A stretch of 64,000 nt of DNA from Firmicutes bacterium UBA6113 (GCA_002422545.1 DIWF01000027.1:183435-247434); one strand, 5' to 3'. Positions 45,388 to 54,156 are shown, counted from the first letter of the stretch. The notes: generated by a model from the sequence alone, not told the origin. Made by a program: numbers and translations.

Positions 45388-46337
45388 ACACCATTTATTT
45401 CATTTCCCAGCAGACAATGTTTTTTGCCATACCCCTTCTCATTGTTGCCTTAGGAGGAATGTTTTCAGAAAGAAGCGGCATAGTAAACATTGCTCTTGAA
45501 GGAATAATGGTTATGGGAGCTTTCATAAGCATTTCTTTCATAAGCATTTTTCAGGATTTATTAAGCGGCCAGATTCTTCTAATTCTTGCGATTTTAGTTG
45601 CAGGACTTTCAGGTGCAATATTTTCGCTTCTTCATGCGTTTGCATCTATCAATATGAAGGCTGACCAAACCATAAGCGGGACTGCACTCAACATGTTTGC
45701 TCCTGCATTTGCCATATTTGTTGCCAGAATGGTGCAAGGAGTTCAGCAAATTCAGTTTTCAGATACATTCCATATTGCAAAGGTACCTATTCTAGGAGAC
45801 ATTCCGTTAATCGGGCCTATTTTGTTTCAAAACTGCTACATAACAACTTTTATTGGAATTGCCATAGCAATAATATCTGAAGTTGTAATAAATCATACAA
45901 AATTCGGCTTGAGGCTTCGCGCATGCGGAGAATTTCCCCAAGCTGCAGATTCGGTTGGAATAAACGTATATAAAATTCGTTACGCAGGTGTTATTATTTC
46001 CGGGGCCCTTGCAGGCATAGGAGGGCTAGTTTTTGTAGTGCCTACATCAACAAACTTCAATGCAACTGTTGCAGGTTATGGATTTTTGGCATTAGCCGTT
46101 CTTATATTCGGACAGTGGAGAACAAAAAAAATCTTTGTGGCAGCATTTTTCTTTGGCATTATGAAGACATTTGCATCTGCATATTCAGGAATATCCTTTT
46201 TAAAAGGTCTTCCAATTTCCAACGAGGTGTACAAAATGATTCCTTACATAGCGACTCTTATTGTGCTTGCATTTTTCTCCAAGAGCTCACAGGCACCAAG
46301 GGCAGAAGGAATTCCATACGACAAGGGAAGCAGATAA
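45384..46337 (+). CDS. Nucleoside ABC importer permease 2
   Basis: A 317-residue membrane protein of the same family as permease 1, with GGMFSERSGIVNIALEGIMV at about 25-44, the shared motif of this permease class. It pairs with permease 1 to form the channel. Gene order (binding protein, ATPase, two permeases) is the standard BMP-type nucleoside importer. A double hairpin with a T run follows the stop codon. Confidence 0.94.
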   Translation: MNTIYFISQQTMFFAIPLLIVALGGMFSERSGIVNIALEGIMVMGAFISISFISIFQDLLSGQILLILAILVAGLSGAIFSLLHAFASINMKADQTISGTALNMFAPAFAIFVARMVQGVQQIQFSDTFHIAKVPILGDIPLIGPILFQNCYITTFIGIAIAIISEVVINHTKFGLRLRACGEFPQAADSVGINVYKIRYAGVIISGALAGIGGLVFVVPTSTNFNATVAGYGFLALAVLIFGQWRTKKIFVAAFFFGIMKTFASAYSGISFLKGLPISNEVYKMIPYIATLIVLAFFSKSSQAPRAEGIPYDKGSR

Positions 46338-46361
46338 AAATACGTTAGCATTTTTACGCGG

Positions 46362-46410
46362 TCGGGGGACATAGGTCCCCCTAGCGGAAGTTGCGTAGCA
46401 ACTCTTTTTA
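46362..46410 (+). terminator. Double hairpin after the nucleoside importer
   Basis: Two stem-loops in series: GGGGGAC / GTCCCCC (46364-46381), then AGTTGC / GCAACT (46389-46403), the latter followed by CTTTTTA. The second is a good terminator. The GC-rich first stem stands out from the AT-rich surroundings. Confidence 0.75.
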
Positions 46411-46418
46411 TTTATATG

Positions 46419-46447
46419 TTGTAAAATAGTATGCATATTGGTAAAAT
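46419..46447 (+). promoter_or_regulatory. Sigma-A promoter for the Rrf2 regulator
   Basis: -35 TTGTAA (46419-46424), 17-base spacer, -10 TAAAAT (46442-46447). Confidence 0.65.
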
Positions 46448-46481
46448 AATATAAATAAATGCTGAGCGACGGGGTGAAATT

Positions 46482-46910
46482 ATGAAAATATCAACAAAAG
46501 GCAGATACGGTCTGCGTGCAGTAATGGATTTGTGTCTCAATTCAAACGGTGATTATGTTTCATTGATAAGCATTGCAGAAAGACAGAACATTTCGAAAAA
46601 TTACCTAGAGCAGGTTTTTTCTGCTCTCAGAAAAACTGGAATAGTAAAAAGTGTAAAAGGTTCACAGGGAGGGTACTTGCTTAATGGCAAGACATCAGAA
46701 GTTACCATAGGAAACATTTTAAGAGCTCTTGAAGGTGATTTGTCCGTTGTCAAGGAAGAACAAAGCAGCAGTAAAATTGAAATGTGCATTAAAATGAATT
46801 TATGGGACAAAATAGACCAGAAACTGTACCAGATAATTGACAATATGACTCTGGAAGACTTAATAAACGAATACAACAAGGGAGCGGATTCCATGATGTA
46901 CTATATTTAA
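46482..46910 (+). CDS. Rrf2 family transcriptional regulator
   Basis: A 142-residue winged-helix regulator; it begins MKISTKGRYGLRAVMDLCLN and has the recognition region ISKNYLEQVFSALRKTGIVKSVKGSQGGY (helix-turn-helix and wing, about 38-65). It lacks the three-cysteine iron-sulfur motif of IscR; a single cysteine sits at about 102. It is therefore closer to CymR-type cysteine-metabolism regulators or an unassigned Rrf2 member. No cysteine or iron-sulfur genes are adjacent, so its target is unclear. Confidence 0.9.
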   Translation: MKISTKGRYGLRAVMDLCLNSNGDYVSLISIAERQNISKNYLEQVFSALRKTGIVKSVKGSQGGYLLNGKTSEVTIGNILRALEGDLSVVKEEQSSSKIEMCIKMNLWDKIDQKLYQIIDNMTLEDLINEYNKGADSMMYYI

Positions 46911-46932
46911 GGTAGTTGATTGAGAGGTTCCT

Positions 46933-47289
46933 ATGTACCATAAAAACAAGGGATTTGAATATGAAAAAATTGCTGAAAAATACTTGCTGGAAAATAATTT
47001 TGCAATTAAATATAAAAATTTCTTCTGCCGTCTTGGAGAAATAGATATAATTGCGGAAAAAGACGGAATTACTCACTTCATTGAAGTTAAGGGCAGGATA
47101 AATACAAGGTACGGGTACCCCCGAGAAGCCGTTACTCCCTACAAGCAAAGAAGAATCATATCTGCAGCAAAATATTACCTTATGCAAATAGGAAGAGATG
47201 ATATTTTTTGCCAGTTTGATGTAGTGGAAATAATACAGGAAGAAAATTCAATAAACATTTTAGAAAATGCTTTTTGGCTTTCATCTTGA
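46933..47289 (+). CDS. yraN: YraN family (UPF0102) predicted endonuclease
   Basis: A 118-residue restriction-endonuclease-fold protein: GFEYEKIAEKYLLENNF start, then GEIDIIAEKDG and FIEVKGR, which form the D-(E/Q)xK-type nuclease core (about 36-56). Family function is unsettled; its usual position is directly after rnhB. Here it is separated from rnhB by the salvage genes and the Rrf2 gene. Confidence 0.9.
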   Translation: MYHKNKGFEYEKIAEKYLLENNFAIKYKNFFCRLGEIDIIAEKDGITHFIEVKGRINTRYGYPREAVTPYKQRRIISAAKYYLMQIGRDDIFCQFDVVEIIQEENSINILENAFWLSS

Positions 47290-47314
47290 AAGTCATAATC
47301 AAATATGTTATTAT
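47286..47314 (+). promoter_or_regulatory. Sigma-A promoter for mtaB
   Basis: -35 TTGAAA (47286-47291, containing the yraN stop), 17-base spacer, -10 TATTAT (47309-47314). A TCCTT / AAGGA stem-loop (about 47324-47342) follows in the leader. Confidence 0.6.
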
Positions 47315-47365
47315 CTAAAAGTTCCTTAATCAAATGAAGGACATATTATATTCAGGAGAAGAAAT

Positions 47366-48697
47366 TTGAACATCAAAGATACAAATAAAAAATATACAGT
47401 TTCATTTACTACATTAGGATGCAAGGTAAATCAGTTTGAAACCGAAGCAATGTCAGAACTTCTTGAAAAAGAAGGTTTTGAAGTTGTGCAGGGAAACTCA
47501 AGCGATATATACATTATAAACACATGTGCAGTTACAAATGAAAGTGAAAGAAAATCGAGACAGTTTATAAACAAAGCAAAAAGAATGAATAAGGATGCAA
47601 TAGTTGTGGCTGTTGGATGCAGCGTTCAGCTTCATGGCGAAAAAATAAGCAAGGACACAACTGCAGACATTATAATAGGAACAAAGAATAAAGGAAACAT
47701 CGGGAAATTATTAAAAGAAAAATTATCCCACATAGAACAGGAATCAGAGGTTATAATTGAAAACTTCCACGGACAGGAATGTTTTGAGGAATTAAAAATA
47801 AGCTCTGTCCATGACAAAACAAGAGCCAACATCAAAATACAGGACGGATGCAGCCAGTTTTGCTCTTACTGCATAATTCCCTATGTAAGAGGGCCTATAA
47901 GAAGCAGAAACCACGACGACATAGTGAAGGAAGTTAAAGACATTGCAGCAAACGGCTACAAGGAAATTGTATTAAACGGCATACACATTTCTTCATATGG
48001 CAAGGAAGTCAAGGAACAGGATGCTCTAATAAAGCTCATAGAGGATATGAACAAAGTTGAAGGAATTGAAAGGATAAGACTTGGTTCACTTGAACCCAGA
48101 CTTATAACAGAAGATTTCATCAAAAGATATTCATCCCTTAAAAAAAACTGTGATCACTTCCATTTGTCCCTGCAGAGCGGAAGCAATTCAGTTCTTGAAA
48201 GAATGAACAGAAAATACACAGCCGGGCAGTATAAAGAAAATGTGGAGCTTATAAGAAAATATATGCCCCATGCAGGAATAACAACTGACATTATTGTGGG
48301 CTTTCCAGGAGAAACTGATGAGGAATTTAATGAAACAATGGAATTTGTAAAAGCAATCCGTTTTTCAAGAATCCATGTGTTCAAATATTCCTTAAGGGAA
48401 GGAACAAAGGCTGCAGAAATGACTAATCAGGTTGACGACACGGTGAAATCACAACGAAGCAAGGTTCTGATTGAATTGGGTGAAGAAATATCCAACGAAT
48501 TTATGAAAGAATTTGTTGGTAAAGACATGTCAGTGCTTGTAGAAACTGAAAAAAATGAAAATTTATTTGAAGGATACACAACAAACTACTTGAAAGTTTT
48601 GCTGAAAAGTGATATTAATATTAGAAACACAATAGTTGATGTTCATGTGAAAAATATCAGAAATGATTATTTGACAGGTGAATATACTGCTATTTGA
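47366..48697 (+). CDS. mtaB: tRNA t6A37 methylthiotransferase MtaB
   Basis: A 443-residue radical SAM enzyme that adds a methylthio group to t6A37. The N-terminal cluster cysteines are Cys19, Cys54 and Cys85; the radical SAM triad is CSQFCSYC (Cys162, Cys166, Cys169); a TRAM-like region occupies the last 65 residues. CKVNQFE and the spacing mark MtaB rather than MiaB or RimO. It starts at TTG with AGGAG seven bases upstream. Confidence 0.94.
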   Translation: MNIKDTNKKYTVSFTTLGCKVNQFETEAMSELLEKEGFEVVQGNSSDIYIINTCAVTNESERKSRQFINKAKRMNKDAIVVAVGCSVQLHGEKISKDTTADIIIGTKNKGNIGKLLKEKLSHIEQESEVIIENFHGQECFEELKISSVHDKTRANIKIQDGCSQFCSYCIIPYVRGPIRSRNHDDIVKEVKDIAANGYKEIVLNGIHISSYGKEVKEQDALIKLIEDMNKVEGIERIRLGSLEPRLITEDFIKRYSSLKKNCDHFHLSLQSGSNSVLERMNRKYTAGQYKENVELIRKYMPHAGITTDIIVGFPGETDEEFNETMEFVKAIRFSRIHVFKYSLREGTKAAEMTNQVDDTVKSQRSKVLIELGEEISNEFMKEFVGKDMSVLVETEKNENLFEGYTTNYLKVLLKSDINIRNTIVDVHVKNIRNDYLTGEYTAI

Positions 48698-48721
48698 TTA
48701 TAATATATGAGAGGTGAAAAA

Positions 48722-49063
48722 ATGGATTGCATATTTTGCGCAATTGCAAACAAGGAAATACCATCACAACTAGTATTTGAAAATGATAATTTAGTAGCCT
48801 TCAGAGACTTAAATCCTCAGGCACCTGTACATATACTTGTAGTACCCAAAATGCATATTTCTTCAATGAATGAAATTACAAGTGAAAACAGTCGTATAGT
48901 AGCAGAAATATTCGAAGTTATTAATAAAATTGCTGAAAAGGAAAATATTAAAGAATCAGGATACAGGGTTATCAGCAATTGCGGCGAAGACGGATGCCAG
49001 TCTGTAAAGCATCTGCATTTCCACTTAGTTGGTGGGAAAAAATTGTCAGAAACTTTATCATAA
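48722..49063 (+). CDS. HIT family hydrolase (Hint/HinT-like)
   Basis: A 113-residue histidine-triad protein; the active site is HLHFHLVGG (about 98-106), and the N-terminal CIFC pair is common in Firmicute members with zinc. Hint proteins hydrolyse adenosine phosphoramidates and aminoacyl adenylates. Start at ATG 48722 after GAGGTG; an earlier ATG overlaps that site. It is the second gene after mtaB. Confidence 0.93.
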   Translation: MDCIFCAIANKEIPSQLVFENDNLVAFRDLNPQAPVHILVVPKMHISSMNEITSENSRIVAEIFEVINKIAEKENIKESGYRVISNCGEDGCQSVKHLHFHLVGGKKLSETLS

Positions 49064-49068
49064 ATTTC

Positions 49069-49097
49069 TTGCATTTACTTATTCTATGTTATATAAT
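49069..49097 (+). promoter_or_regulatory. Sigma-A promoter for rpsU-yqeY
   Basis: -35 TTGCAT (49069-49074), 17-base spacer, -10 TATAAT (49092-49097). Confidence 0.82.
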
Positions 49098-49168
49098 AAA
49101 TGAGTGCTATTTCAAACTCGCTGGTGTCTTGGACATACAGTAGTAGAAGACGAGGGGAGGGTAGCAAA

Positions 49169-49354
49169 ATGACAGAGGTAAAGGTTAGAGAAAACGAGTC
49201 TATCGATAATGCTCTTAGAAGATTTAAAAGACAATGTGCACTTACAGGTGTTATGTCTGAAGTAAGAAAAAGAGAGCACTATGAAAAGCCAAGCGTTAAG
49301 CGTAAAAAGAAGGCTGAAGCAGCTCGTAGAAAGAAAAACAAAAAAGCAAGATAA
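49169..49354 (+). CDS. rpsU: 30S ribosomal protein S21
   Basis: A 61-residue basic protein: [20 protein letters not shown], then [18 protein letters not shown], the S21 pattern. Start at ATG 49169, preceded by GGGGAGGG; the longer frame starts inside the leader just after the promoter. rpsU-yqeY is a conserved Firmicute pair. Confidence 0.97.
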   Translation: MTEVKVRENESIDNALRRFKRQCALTGVMSEVRKREHYEKPSVKRKKKAEAARRKKNKKAR

Positions 49355-49366
49355 AGAGGTGAAAGT

Positions 49367-49810
49367 ATGCCTTTAAAAGAGAAACTCATGGATGACCTTA
49401 AGGAAGCCATGAAATCTAAAGAAAAAGTCAGAAAAAATGTTGTTACAATGGTAAGAGCAGCTGTTAAACAAAAAGAAGTTGACAACCGAGTAGAATTAGG
49501 CGATGACGATATTCTGGATATAATAGCTAAACAAATCAAACAAAAAAAAGATTCAATAGCTGACTTTGAAAAAGGCAACAGACAAGATCTTATTGATCTT
49601 ACCAATGAAGAAATCAAAATACTATTAGAATATTTACCGCCTCAACTGTCAGATGAAGAGCTTGAATTGATTGTTAAAGAAGCAATCGAAACAACCGGTG
49701 CTCAGACCAAAAAAGATCTGGGTAAGGTAATGGCTCTCATAATGCCTAAAACAAAAGGCAAAGCTGACGGCAAACACATAAACGAAATTGTGGCTAAATA
49801 TATAAAGTAG
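49367..49810 (+). CDS. yqeY: YqeY / GatB-related protein
   Basis: A 147-residue helical protein of the YqeY family, related to the tail of the amidotransferase subunit GatB: LMDDLKEAMKSKEKVRKNVV at the start, then EYLPPQLSDEEL and GKVMALIMPKTKGKADG. tRNA-linked function is suspected but not shown. It follows rpsU and ends at a terminator. Confidence 0.93.
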   Translation: MPLKEKLMDDLKEAMKSKEKVRKNVVTMVRAAVKQKEVDNRVELGDDDILDIIAKQIKQKKDSIADFEKGNRQDLIDLTNEEIKILLEYLPPQLSDEELELIVKEAIETTGAQTKKDLGKVMALIMPKTKGKADGKHINEIVAKYIK

Positions 49811-49813
49811 GTA

Positions 49814-49840
49814 AAGACCCCGAATAATTGGGGTTTTTTT
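49814..49840 (+). terminator. Intrinsic terminator after yqeY
   Basis: Stem ACCCC / GGGGT with an eight-base AT loop, then a run of T residues. Confidence 0.85.
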
Positions 49841-50068
49841 ATTATGACCCAACCCAATTGTTACGAGCGTCAGCGAAGTAAGAATTGATGGTAGGTCAAA
49901 CGCAATGAGTTCCAATTTTTTGCGACCGTAGGAAGCAGATAAAATTGTGAACGAAACTGCGTTTATCCAAATCTGCGTAAGGCGAGAAAACATAGAAGAA
50001 ACTTCCTTATCCTTTACATAATTCCAATCAAACTTCTAATATAATCCTATAATTATTTAAAACAAACC
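49841..50068. other. Structured, compositionally distinct intergenic segment
   Basis: No gene can be supported here. The first 150 bases are visibly richer in G and C than the rest of the non-coding DNA and contain paired words. CAATT-TTAC and GTAA-AATTG (49857-49889) flank a GC-rich loop with GCGTCAGCG, and GCAGAT and ATCTGC (about 49935-49976) flank an AAACTGCG-containing loop. It may be a repeat or the remnant of a mobile element; see findings. Confidence 0.5.
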
Positions 50069-50097
50069 TCATAGTATCCCATAAACAAGCATAATTT
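50069..50097 (+). promoter_or_regulatory. Candidate sigma-E type promoter for yqfC-yqfD
   Basis: TCATA with ATA at 50071-50073, 16 bases, then CATAATTT (50090-50097), resembling the mother-cell sigma-E consensus (ATA, 16-18 bases, CATA with an AT-rich tail). In Bacillus, yqfC and yqfD are sigma-E genes. Weak on sequence alone. Confidence 0.45.
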
Positions 50098-50126
50098 ATT
50101 GTAAGGATATATGGAGGGAGGACAGT

Positions 50127-50405
50127 ATGGGCAAATTTAACAATTTTAGAAGTTATCTGGCAGACAATCTGGAAATTCCAAACGATGCGTTTTCGGACAA
50201 TTTTGATCTTCGAATGCACGGCAACAAAAAAGTAATAATTGAAAATCACACGGGGATCACAGTATACGAAGACGATGAAATAGGGATAAAAACCAATGAT
50301 CAGAACATTTTGATAAAGGGTTCAAAATTTAAAATAGAAGAAATTAACAGCTTTAAAGTTATAGTAAAAGGAGAAATAAAAGAAATTATATTTAGCAAGG
50401 AGTAA
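50127..50405 (+). CDS. yqfC: Sporulation protein YqfC
   Basis: A 92-residue YabP/YqfC-family protein: LRMHGNKKVIIENHTGITVY, then DDEIGIKTNDQNILIKG, the small beta-rich domain shared with YabP. It is required for normal spore formation in Bacillus relatives. GGAGGGAGG precedes the ATG. Two bases separate it from yqfD. Confidence 0.92.
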   Translation: MGKFNNFRSYLADNLEIPNDAFSDNFDLRMHGNKKVIIENHTGITVYEDDEIGIKTNDQNILIKGSKFKIEEINSFKVIVKGEIKEIIFSKE

Positions 50406-50407
50406 AT

Positions 50408-51628
50408 ATGCTGATATTTAAGTTGATGTATTTAATAAGGGGCTACGTTGCAGTTCGCCTCAAGGATGCAAACTTCGAAAAAATCATGAATTTACTCAGA
50501 AAAAAAGGAATTATAATGTGGGATGTGGAAAAAAAAGACAATGAAATAAAGTTTAAAATATCCTACGATGATTACCGAAAATACCAGGACATCATAAAAG
50601 AAACCAAGATGGAAACAATAAAAAAGAAGGGATTTGCACTTAATTTAAGAAAAATTAAAGTGCGCAAGGGATTTGTGGGCGGTCTTTTCATACTGGGTAT
50701 ATGCCTTTATCTTTTGTCTTCTTTAGTGTGGAATGTTGAAGTAATAGGCACAAACAATTCAACTGCCAAAAAAATCAAGACAGTTCTAGAAGAAAACGAA
50801 ATAAAGGTTCCTGTTTCCCAGGGAAGCCTTGAGACAAAATCAATTGAAACAATGCTTTATAAAAATTTTGACAATTTTAAGTTTGTTGAGGTTTATGTGG
50901 AAGGATCAAATCTGATAATATTTGTAAAGGAAAAAACCATTGAACCCGCAGAATTCAAAAACAACGAACCCACAAGCATCATATCAAAGAAAAATGCAAT
51001 CATAAGCAAAGTCATTGCCAAAAACGGTCAGCCTGTAGTTAAAGAAGGTGACGTTGTATATGAAGGACAGACATTGATTATGGGGATTATAAAAAATAAA
51101 AATTCCGAAGAATTTGTAATGGTTCCATCGGACGGAATAATTTATGCAAAGACATATTATAATTTTGAAATGAAAGAAGAAAAAATACGGGATGTGAATG
51201 TATCAACAGACAGCAGGCAAGTTTCGTTTTTCTTGAAAATTAATGGTAAAAATGTTAAAATAATAGGTGACAAAGAACCATATGAAAATTATAATTATAA
51301 AGAGAGAAACATTGCTGTTCCCATACTGTCAAGTTTGACTAATATAAAAATTGTAAAAGGTGTATACTATGAAGAGACTGTAAAAAAAATCGAAATAGAT
51401 GAAAATACGGCTCAGAATAAAATGAAGGTTGCCATGTACGACGACCTTATAAAAAAATGCAGTAAGGACTCTAAAATATTGGAATCATCCATAAACTTCA
51501 CAGAGGATGAGCAGTTTTATTATTTAAGAGCACAGATAGAAGTTATGGAAGACATTGGCGAATCGGTAAAAATTTATCCCATGACTGATGTGGAAGACGA
51601 AATTAATGAAGAAAACCAAGGAGGATAA
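50408..51628 (+). CDS. yqfD: Sporulation protein YqfD
   Basis: A 406-residue protein with one membrane helix at about 92-112 (FVGGLFILGICLYLLSSLVW) and large domains on both sides. The N-terminal portion has the short basic stretch KKKGFALNLRKIKVRKG. YqfD is a stage IV sporulation homologue, co-transcribed with yqfC. It ends directly at the phoH start codon. Confidence 0.92.
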   Translation: MLIFKLMYLIRGYVAVRLKDANFEKIMNLLRKKGIIMWDVEKKDNEIKFKISYDDYRKYQDIIKETKMETIKKKGFALNLRKIKVRKGFVGGLFILGICLYLLSSLVWNVEVIGTNNSTAKKIKTVLEENEIKVPVSQGSLETKSIETMLYKNFDNFKFVEVYVEGSNLIIFVKEKTIEPAEFKNNEPTSIISKKNAIISKVIAKNGQPVVKEGDVVYEGQTLIMGIIKNKNSEEFVMVPSDGIIYAKTYYNFEMKEEKIRDVNVSTDSRQVSFFLKINGKNVKIIGDKEPYENYNYKERNIAVPILSSLTNIKIVKGVYYEETVKKIEIDENTAQNKMKVAMYDDLIKKCSKDSKILESSINFTEDEQFYYLRAQIEVMEDIGESVKIYPMTDVEDEINEENQGG

Positions 51629-52588
51629 ATGGAGTTTTTTGAAGAAAGCATAATACTGTCGGGTGAAGATGATTTAATCAGACTTTTGGGAATACACGAC
51701 AAAAACATCAAAATAATAAAAAGTTATTTCGATGTGAACATTCTGGTGAGAAATGGAGAAATTAAAGTCACCGGCGAAAAGTCCAAGGCTGAATCCGTGT
51801 GCAAAATATTGAGGGATATGATAAACGTCATAGACACCGAAGGAGAAATAAGCGACCAGAAAGTAGTTTATCTCATTGAAGCAAACAAAACAAATTACAA
51901 CATAGATTACAATGAAATTTTAAAGGATGTCATTGTTACATCAGCATCAGGAAGAGTCATAAAAGCAAAGACTGTGGGACAAAAAAGATATATCGACATG
52001 ATAAACTCCAAGGACATAACATTCGGTATAGGCCCTGCAGGTACAGGAAAGACATACCTTGCAGTAGCTGCTGCTGTCAACGCGTTCAGGAAAAAAGAAG
52101 TCGAGAGAATAATTCTTACAAGGCCTGCGGTTGAAGCAGGAGAAAAGCTCGGGTTCCTGCCGGGAGACTTGCAGGATAAGGTTGACCCGTACTTACGACC
52201 TCTTTATGATGCTCTTTTTGACATAATGGGCATTGAAAACTTCATGAAAAATGTTGAAAAGCAGCTTATTGAGGTTGCTCCTCTGGCATATATGAGGGGA
52301 AGAACCCTGGATTCATCATTCATAATACTTGATGAAGCGCAAAACACAACAAATGAGCAGATGAAAATGTTTCTTACTCGTCTTGGATACGGCTCAAAAG
52401 CTGTTATCACAGGAGACATAACTCAGATAGACCTTCCGGGAGACAAGAAATCAGGACTTAAATCTGTAATAAATATATTAAAGGATGTTGAAGACATAGG
52501 ATTCATGTTTTTCCACACATCGGATGTTGTAAGACACAAGCTTGTGCAGGATATTATCAAAGCATATGAAAGATTTGAGGCCAAATGA
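51629..52588 (+). CDS. phoH: PhoH family ATPase (YbeZ-like)
   Basis: A 319-residue protein with a small N-terminal KH-like part and a PhoH ATPase core: Walker A GPAGTGKTYLAVAAAV (about 134-149), RPAVEAGEKLGFLPGDLQDK and Walker B FIILDEAQNT. It partners YbeY in RNA metabolism in many bacteria. It overlaps ybeY by four bases. In Bacillus and many Clostridia the HD-hydrolase gene yqfF lies between the two; it is missing here. Confidence 0.94.
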   Translation: MEFFEESIILSGEDDLIRLLGIHDKNIKIIKSYFDVNILVRNGEIKVTGEKSKAESVCKILRDMINVIDTEGEISDQKVVYLIEANKTNYNIDYNEILKDVIVTSASGRVIKAKTVGQKRYIDMINSKDITFGIGPAGTGKTYLAVAAAVNAFRKKEVERIILTRPAVEAGEKLGFLPGDLQDKVDPYLRPLYDALFDIMGIENFMKNVEKQLIEVAPLAYMRGRTLDSSFIILDEAQNTTNEQMKMFLTRLGYGSKAVITGDITQIDLPGDKKSGLKSVINILKDVEDIGFMFFHTSDVVRHKLVQDIIKAYERFEAK

Positions 52589-53040
52589 TGATAAGTGTTT
52601 TATTTGATAACAGACAAGACATAATGGAAATTTCAGAGGCTAATGAAAAAGCAATAGAAATGGCTGTTGAAACAGTCCTTAAGGCTGAAAATCAGTCAGG
52701 GAACTATGAAGTCAGCGTATCTTTCGTCTCAAATGAAGAAATAAGAGAGCTTAACAGGGACTATAGAAATGTTGACAGCGAAACAGACGTATTGTCCTTT
52801 CCCATGGACGATGATGATGAATTTGACGGTGTCATAATTCTAGGTGACATAGTCCTTTCAACTCAAAGAATAATTGAACAAGCCAATGAGTTCGGACACA
52901 GCCTTGAGAGGGAAATGATTTATCTTTCTGTCCACAGTATGCTGCACCTGCTTGGATATGACCACATGATAACATCTGAAAAGGAAGAAATGAGACAAAG
53001 AGAAAAAGAAATCATGAAGGAACTTCAGTTGTTTAAATAA
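52585..53040 (+). CDS. ybeY: Endoribonuclease YbeY
   Basis: A 151-residue metalloprotein for 16S rRNA 3' maturation and ribosome quality control. The zinc motif is HSMLHLLGYDH (about 114-124), preceded by LNRDYRNVDSETDVLSFP at about 55-72. It starts at one of two adjacent ATG codons overlapping the phoH stop. Confidence 0.95.
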   Translation: MMISVLFDNRQDIMEISEANEKAIEMAVETVLKAENQSGNYEVSVSFVSNEEIRELNRDYRNVDSETDVLSFPMDDDDEFDGVIILGDIVLSTQRIIEQANEFGHSLEREMIYLSVHSMLHLLGYDHMITSEKEEMRQREKEIMKELQLFK

Positions 53041-53057
53041 ATTGCAAAGGATGAGCC

Positions 53058-54143
53058 ATGATAAAAAAGACTTTTATTGTTTTAATGATTGCGATACTTT
53101 TATTTGCATCAGCTTGCTCAAGCGTTACGTCTGCACCTGAAAAACCGGCAGAAGAAGCAGTTCCTTCCGAAGAAAATGAACCGGATGAAATAGAAATAAT
53201 ATATTCTGAAGAAACTGTTGAAGATGAAACTAACAAGGTAGTTTCTCCTCTTGACGGGCTTAAATATTTTCCCGAACAACTACAAAATCGTCCTGTGGCT
53301 GTTTCAATTGACAACCATCCGGATGCCAGATGGCAGGCAGGACTTTCTCAGGCTGAAATAATATATGAGTTTGAAGTTGAGTATCCATACACGAGGTATC
53401 TGTGTATTTTTCATGCTCAAGAGCCTGAAATGATAGGTCCCGTGAGGAGCGCAAGGCCTTATATAATTTATTATGCAATGGAAAATGACGGAATTTTTGT
53501 CCATGTGGGCGGCAGTGAAGACGCTTTTTCAGAAATTGACCGCCTTGATTGCCCGGATGTTGACGGGCTTTATTCAGGAGCCATGTGGAGATATTACGAC
53601 ACTGGAAAGAAGGCACCTCACAACATGTACACAACTGTTAAATCTATACGTGATGAGGCAGCTTCATACGGTTATAGAAAAGAAGGAAACTTTGAAGGGT
53701 ATCTGTTCAATGAAAAACCTCATAACCTTTCAAAAGATTACAAAGACATCATTTCTGCTCAAAACATAAATATTACATATAATAAAAGCAACACAACCAG
53801 CTATGAATATGACAAAGAGCTTCAAGTATATTTAAGGTTCAAAGACGGCCAGAAGCATGTTGATGAACTAGATAAAAAGCAGCTCAGTACAAAAAACATT
53901 ATTGTTATTGAAACAAAAAAAAGCGTTCTTGACAACGCAGGAAGGCTGTATCTAGGCACAGTTGGCGAAGGAAGAGGTATGTACATAACAAATGGTGAAG
54001 CAGTTGAAATAACCTGGAGCAAAAGCAAAGAAGCTTCAAGGACTAAATTTTACTCAGGAAATGAAGAAATAAAATTAAATCCGGGCAATACCTGGATACA
54101 GGTTGTGAATTATTTAGACAATGTAGAAATAGAAAAGAATTAA
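53058..54143 (+). CDS. DUF3048 (YerB-like) lipoprotein
   Basis: A 361-residue predicted lipoprotein. The signal peptide ends at ASAC (cysteine at about residue 20), then an acidic, glutamate-rich linker (about 25-60), then the DUF3048 domain: PLDGLKYFPEQLQNRPVAVS, DNHPDARWQAGLSQAEIIYE and EPEMIGPVRSARPY. Bacillus YerB is the named member; no enzymatic role is known to me. It is an unexpected insertion between ybeY and cdd, where diacylglycerol kinase (dgkA) normally stands. Confidence 0.88.
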   Translation: MIKKTFIVLMIAILLFASACSSVTSAPEKPAEEAVPSEENEPDEIEIIYSEETVEDETNKVVSPLDGLKYFPEQLQNRPVAVSIDNHPDARWQAGLSQAEIIYEFEVEYPYTRYLCIFHAQEPEMIGPVRSARPYIIYYAMENDGIFVHVGGSEDAFSEIDRLDCPDVDGLYSGAMWRYYDTGKKAPHNMYTTVKSIRDEAASYGYRKEGNFEGYLFNEKPHNLSKDYKDIISAQNINITYNKSNTTSYEYDKELQVYLRFKDGQKHVDELDKKQLSTKNIIVIETKKSVLDNAGRLYLGTVGEGRGMYITNGEAVEITWSKSKEASRTKFYSGNEEIKLNPGNTWIQVVNYLDNVEIEKN

Positions 54144-54156
54144 AAAGGCGGGTATT

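Noticed and set aside
49649..49993. 114-codon open frame on the minus strand over yqeY and the following gap
   Set aside because: Half of it is antisense to the well-supported yqeY gene, it has no clear ribosome binding site, and no family was recognised; the gap part is better viewed as a structured or repeated segment.
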